Shown: one piece after another, positions 7,130 through 10,070 of the stretch
How the letters are laid out: every line of letters starts with the position of its first letter
Position numbering within the stretch: the first letter of the stretch is position 1
Assembly: GCA_008017145.1 (NCBI GenBank)
Contig: SSGY01000194.1
Coordinates: forward strand, 1 to 10,070
Source of the DNA: Neisseriales bacterium
GTDB lineage: Bacteria > Pseudomonadota > Gammaproteobacteria > Burkholderiales > UBA11063
DNA length: 10,070 bases
Direction of reading: 5' to 3'
Translations under genes and position numbers: made by a program
Notes under the pieces: generated by a model
What the model was told of the DNA's origin: nothing
What the model saw: only the letters and a program-made list of their open reading frames with translations
Databases searched by the model: none

Positions 7130-7922
7130 GAGAAATTACTTCAAACATGCATTGTAGATAATCAGGATTCATCCGTAAATGAGTTGAATTAGTAATTATT
7201 TTGCAATTGGTATACTCAAACTGATTCGAACACACGCGTGTGGAAATACTAGTAGGCGATTTATGACGAAGCCTACACCTAGTAGGTGAGGAGTAAATCA
7301 ACGACCTAGGATGATGAATCTGATTGAGTATATTTTGTGTAGGATTGGGAATTAGGGAGTCTGTTGCGCTATTAATCCATATAATCCGTGCTGCAAACTT
7401 CTCGGCGATCGGGCGCAAATCACTCTGTTCAATTAATTCTAGCCAAATCATAAGCGTGTCACGGTTAGCGGCTAAATTTTGCCACTGCTGCGCGCCTCTT
7501 TTGTCGATGCTCTCAGGAAAAGCCGCTAGAGTAGTAAAATAGTTAGCATATTCTACCAGTGGTTGTTTATTCAGTCGTTGGCACAAACGTTGCAGATTAG
7601 CGTTGCTAATTCCCTGCCAATTCCCTTGTGCCATAAAACATGGGGTTGAATTTAACATAACTAATTTATGGATATTATTCGGTGCTAATTGCAATAGTGT
7701 TAATGCCAGTAAACCGCCACAAGAATAAGCGATAATTTGAATTTTTTGTTTATCGCAGACATATTGACTGATAATATCTTGTGCTTGAGACTGGAGCGTA
7801 AATTCTGGCGGCAACTGATTAACATCTATGTAGTGATAGTTTTTAAGTTGACTGGTGATAAATTCTAAGGGTTTAGCAGATAGTACAAAACCGCCAATTA
7901 CTAAGGTAGTTACTGAGTTCAT
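7122..7922 (-). CDS. bioH: BioH-type pimeloyl-ACP methyl ester carboxylesterase carrying an in-frame repeat insertion
   Basis: This alpha/beta hydrolase is expected to cleave pimeloyl-ACP methyl ester, ending the BioC-started chain. The nucleophile elbow is AYSCG (65-69) with Ser67; the first Gly of GxSxG is Ala. NSTPCFMAQGNWQGI (91-105) matches the E. coli BioH SSPCFSARDEWPGI region. LELIEQSDLRPI (161-172) and the NSATDSLIP strand (184-192) place the acid at Asp188; the probable catalytic His is His248 in NSTHLRMNPD. The HGWG oxyanion segment is replaced by GGFV (10-13). Asp188 to His248 spans 60 residues against 28 in E. coli BioH (Asp207 to His235). The excess falls in a repeat element encoding roughly residues 197-238, an Arg/Ser-rich stretch unlike the rest of the protein. 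The frame stays open and the catalytic residues remain, so I call it a gene, but activity is unproven. ATGA overlaps the bioF stop by 4 bp. Confidence 0.8.
   Translation of the reverse strand: MNSVTTLVIGGFVLSAKPLEFITSQLKNYHYIDVNQLPPEFTLQSQAQDIISQYVCDKQKIQIIAYSCGGLLALTLLQLAPNNIHKLVMLNSTPCFMAQGNWQGISNANLQRLCQRLNKQPLVEYANYFTTLAAFPESIDKRGAQQWQNLAANRDTLMIWLELIEQSDLRPIAEKFAARIIWINSATDSLIPNPTQNILNQIHHPRSLIYSSPTRCRLRHKSPTSISTRVCSNQFEYTNCKIITNSTHLRMNPDYLQCMFEVISHE
7211..7332 (+). repeat. 122-bp palindromic element (copy C) inserted in-frame in bioH
   Basis: Terminal inverted repeats are TATACTCAAACTGATTC (7211-7227) and GAATCTGATTGAGTATA (7316-7332), matching at 15 of 17. Inside are a perfect 12-bp palindrome CACACGCGTGTG (7231-7242), a stem ACTAGTAGGC (7248-7257) with GCCTAC (7271-7276) plus TAGT (7280-7283), and CACCT-AGT-AGGTG (7276-7288). 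If the outer TA is a target duplication, the net insertion is 120 bp, or 40 codons, which preserves the bioH frame. No transposase is encoded; it would have to move in trans. It shares signatures with the copies at 2317 and 6255. Confidence 0.72.
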
Positions 7923-9097
7923 TGATGATACTTTTCTGCCAGAGTAGCCACCAATTTAGTGATGTCATCAGTAGTATGTGCGCTAGTTAGCGAAATTCGG
8001 AGCCGTGGCGTATTTTTTGCGACCGTCGGATATGCGATTTTGCCGACTAAAATCTGTTTGTCCAATAAGTGTTGGTGGAGCATGTTTAATTGGCTAAGAT
8101 CATTCAATATAACTAATTGGATTGCTGAAATATTTTCTTCTACTTGATAAATATTTATCCCAGAATTAAGTGTTAATTGTTTAAAGTTTGCGATATTTTG
8201 AGCTAATTTTTTACGGAGTTGTAATCCTTCGTCACTTTGAATAATTGCTAATGCTGCATTACTAACCGCAGCTTGCGCAGGTGGCAACATGGTACTAAAA
8301 ATCTGACTGCGCACGCTATGGCGTAGATAATGAATGAGTGCTGCATTGCCGACAATAAAACCACCGTGGCTGGCAAAAGCTTTACCAAGTGTTCCAATAT
8401 ATAAATCTACCTGACGATGATCGAGTCCTTGTTGTTCTAGTGTTCCATAAGCGGATTGTCCCAGCGCGCCAACCCCATGTGCATCATCGATAATTAATAA
8501 AATCTGCTGCGGCAATTTTTGCTTTAACTCTAGTAACTGTGCCAGATAATTGCAGCTACCATCCATGCTGAAGCTGCCTTCGCATAAGATTATATGCAAC
8601 TTATTGCGATCTGCTTCAATAGCATAAACCATTGAAGAGATTTGAGCTGGTGTAAAAGTAGTGAATTTAGCTTTAGCAAGTAAAATTCCATCAATATGTG
8701 AAGCATGACTATTTTTGGCAAACCAAATATGAGTGTTGCTATCAGCTAATGCACTAAATAAACTTACATTGAGTTGATAACCACTATTAAACAGTAAACA
8801 ATCCGCAAAACCTAACCAAGCAGCTAGATTGGCACTTAACTTTGCATGTTCTTGGCTATAACCGCTCATAGATGGTGCACCAGTGCTACCACTGCCATAA
8901 CGTGTCGCTCCATCCTGCAATGCTTTAATCAAACGCTGATCGCCATTTAAACCTAGATAATCATTGCCGACAAAATTAAGTAGCTTTTGTTCAGCTAATT
9001 GCAAATAACTCTGCTGATGTGCAATTTTAGCGCGCCAAGTACGCAAATTAGGAAGCTGTTGCGTTTTTTCTTGAATAAATTTATCCCAGCTGAGCAT
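7919..9097 (-). CDS. bioF: 8-amino-7-oxononanoate synthase (KAPA synthase)
   Basis: This PLP alpha-oxoamine synthase condenses pimeloyl-ACP with L-alanine to give KAPA, the first committed ring-forming step. Motifs in order: NFVGNDYLGL (41-50), YGSGSTGAPSMSGYSQEHAKL (67-87), FNSGYQLN (103-110), NSHASHIDG (129-137), EGSFSMDG (173-180), DDAHGVGALG (204-213) with the PLP-ring Asp and His, and GTLGKAFASHGG (235-246) with Schiff-base Lys239. Near the C-terminus, TPRLRISLTSAHT is the usual end of the small domain. The length of 392 is slightly above E. coli BioF (384). An AGGT ribosome site lies seven bases before the ATG, inside the end of bioB; the two genes overlap by 17 bp. The stop overlaps the bioH start by ATGA. 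Confidence 0.96.
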   Translation of the reverse strand: MLSWDKFIQEKTQQLPNLRTWRAKIAHQQSYLQLAEQKLLNFVGNDYLGLNGDQRLIKALQDGATRYGSGSTGAPSMSGYSQEHAKLSANLAAWLGFADCLLFNSGYQLNVSLFSALADSNTHIWFAKNSHASHIDGILLAKAKFTTFTPAQISSMVYAIEADRNKLHIILCEGSFSMDGSCNYLAQLLELKQKLPQQILLIIDDAHGVGALGQSAYGTLEQQGLDHRQVDLYIGTLGKAFASHGGFIVGNAALIHYLRHSVRSQIFSTMLPPAQAAVSNAALAIIQSDEGLQLRKKLAQNIANFKQLTLNSGINIYQVEENISAIQLVILNDLSQLNMLHQHLLDKQILVGKIAYPTVAKNTPRLRISLTSAHTTDDITKLVATLAEKYHQ

Positions 9098-10022
9098 TAT
9101 TACTACCTAATTTTGCGAGTAATTCCAAATCGGCATGGCGCGCATTATTTGGTGCAGTCAGTAATTTATCACCATAAAAAATTGAGTTAGCTCCAGCTAA
9201 AAAACATAATGCTTGCTCAAGTTCACTCAATTGATCGCGACCTGCCGAGAGCCTGATTCGTGTAGTTGGAAATAAAATCCGGGTTGTTGCAATTGTGCGT
9301 AGTAGTTCAAACTTGTCCAAATCAGCTACTTCGGCTAATTTAGTCCCAGCGATTTTTACCAACATATTGATTGGAATTGAGCTTGGTGCGTAGGGGAGAA
9401 CTGTCAGAGCATGAATAAAACTAATCCGATCTTCTTGTGATTCACCCATGCCAAGAATTCCACCACAACAAACTTTAATCCCTGCTGCGCCAACATGATT
9501 AATCGTATCCAGACGATCATTAAAGGTTCGACTCGTAATAACTTGAGAATAATACTCGGGCGAGGTATCAATATTATGATTGTAATAATCCAGACCAGCT
9601 TGCTTGAGAGTCAGAGCTTGCGCTTCAGTTAGGCTACCCAATGTGGCACAGGTTTCTAAGCCGTGTTTTTTAATTGCGGCGATATATTCACAGCTGCGCC
9701 CAATAGCGGCGGAAGTTGGGTTTTTATAAGCTGCTCCCATACAAATCCGCTTAATACCGCGCTCTTTGGCGGATTTGGCAATTGCTTCAACTTCACTAAC
9801 TGGCAGCAATGGATTAAGTTTAATCTCGCTCTCGCTTTGATTACTTTGAGAACAATAAGCACAATCTTCGGGGCAACCACCAGTTTTGACACTGATTAAT
9901 TGACACATTTCAATATCACTGCTTTTAAAATTATCTTTTTGTACCTGTGCTGCTTGGTAGATTAACTCTAAAAAAGGCTGTTGATATAATTTTTGGATCA
10001 TAGCTAAATTATTCGCTTGCAA
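9081..10022 (-). CDS. bioB: Biotin synthase (radical SAM)
   Basis: The enzyme inserts sulfur into dethiobiotin to form biotin, using a radical-SAM [4Fe-4S] cluster and a sacrificial [2Fe-2S] cluster. The radical-SAM triad is C50-PED-C54-AY-C57. The [2Fe-2S] ligands are Cys94 (RICMGAA), Cys125 (ETCATLG), Cys185 (KVCCGG) and Arg257 (RIRLSAGR), each three residues before its E. coli counterpart. YNHNIDTSPEYY (147-158) is the conserved barrel motif. The length of 313 is normal. The start codon is TTG: AAGGA lies seven bases upstream, an in-frame TAG lies 30 bases before it, and the first ATG (residue 8) has no ribosome site. It is the first gene of the bioBFHC block; the promoter is not identifiable in the 48 AT-rich bases that remain at the window edge. 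Confidence 0.97.
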   Translation of the reverse strand: MQANNLAMIQKLYQQPFLELIYQAAQVQKDNFKSSDIEMCQLISVKTGGCPEDCAYCSQSNQSESEIKLNPLLPVSEVEAIAKSAKERGIKRICMGAAYKNPTSAAIGRSCEYIAAIKKHGLETCATLGSLTEAQALTLKQAGLDYYNHNIDTSPEYYSQVITSRTFNDRLDTINHVGAAGIKVCCGGILGMGESQEDRISFIHALTVLPYAPSSIPINMLVKIAGTKLAEVADLDKFELLRTIATTRILFPTTRIRLSAGRDQLSELEQALCFLAGANSIFYGDKLLTAPNNARHADLELLAKLGSNNAQLG

Positions 10023-10029
10023 TATGTTA

Positions 10030-10034
10030 TCCTT
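10030..10034 (-). promoter_or_regulatory. Shine-Dalgarno site fixing the TTG start of bioB
   Basis: On the minus strand AAGGA precedes TTG (10022-10020) by seven bases. No ATG or GTG lies between the upstream in-frame TAG and this TTG. This makes TTG the best-supported start and may set a modest translation rate for biotin synthase. Confidence 0.7.
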
Positions 10035-10070
10035 ATGTATTTTTATTAAATTCTATAAAATAATAAATAA

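Noticed and set aside
7122..7922. bioH as a pseudogene
   Set aside because: The insertion keeps the frame, the catalytic Ser, Asp and His positions are present, and overlaps with bioF and bioC are intact. Loss of function is possible but not shown by the sequence.
10023..10070. BirA operator upstream of bioB
   Set aside because: The 48 bases present are AT-rich without paired GTTNAC-type half-sites; the likely control region lies outside the window.
1..10070. CRISPR arrays, tRNA or rRNA genes, insertion-sequence transposases
   Set aside because: No spaced direct-repeat array, no tRNA-like cloverleaf and no transposase-like protein were seen on either strand.

Overview
The window looks like chromosomal DNA of an AT-rich Gram-negative bacterium, most likely a low-GC beta- or gammaproteobacterium. 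It carries cofactor-biosynthesis operons of proteobacterial type and an exported lipoprotein with a classical lipobox. I cannot name the species: the PabB-PabC fusion recalls Neisseria-like proteins, while the BioA variant recalls Legionella-like ones, both from memory only.

Layout. (1) 1-2177, minus strand: a p-aminobenzoate (folate) unit. A PabB-PabC fusion overlaps the start of a PabA-type glutaminase that runs off the left edge. An extended -10 promoter lies just upstream of the fusion gene. (2) 2178-2480: a 303-bp divergent gap holding that promoter and a degenerate repeat. (3) 2481-4184, plus strand: one large lipoprotein with a Ser/Asn/Thr-rich body, a Pro-Thr-Ala linker and a cysteine-containing DUF1554-like C-terminal domain. 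It faces bioA, with a stem-loop between them. (4) 4242-10022, minus strand: a biotin cluster in the transcription order bioB-bioF-bioH-bioC, then a 195-bp gap, then bioD-bioA.

Together the biotin genes cover the whole route. BioC methylates malonyl-ACP so that fatty acid synthesis can build a pimeloyl chain. BioH removes the methyl ester. BioF, BioA, BioD and BioB then make KAPA, DAPA, dethiobiotin and biotin. The start/stop overlaps (17, 4 and 8 bp in bioBFHC; 10 bp in bioDA) imply translational coupling within two blocks.

The least ordinary signal is a family of small palindromic repeats. Three plus-strand copies of a 13-bp signature, TATACTC followed by W-R-A-S-TG, occur in the pab/lipoprotein gap, in the bioC-bioD gap and inside bioH. 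The bioH copy is a 122-bp element with 17-bp terminal inverted repeats. It lies between the codons for the catalytic Asp and His, yet keeps the frame open, adding about 40 residues near the active site. This resembles Rickettsia palindromic elements inserted into protein-coding genes, but it is not obviously one of those families.
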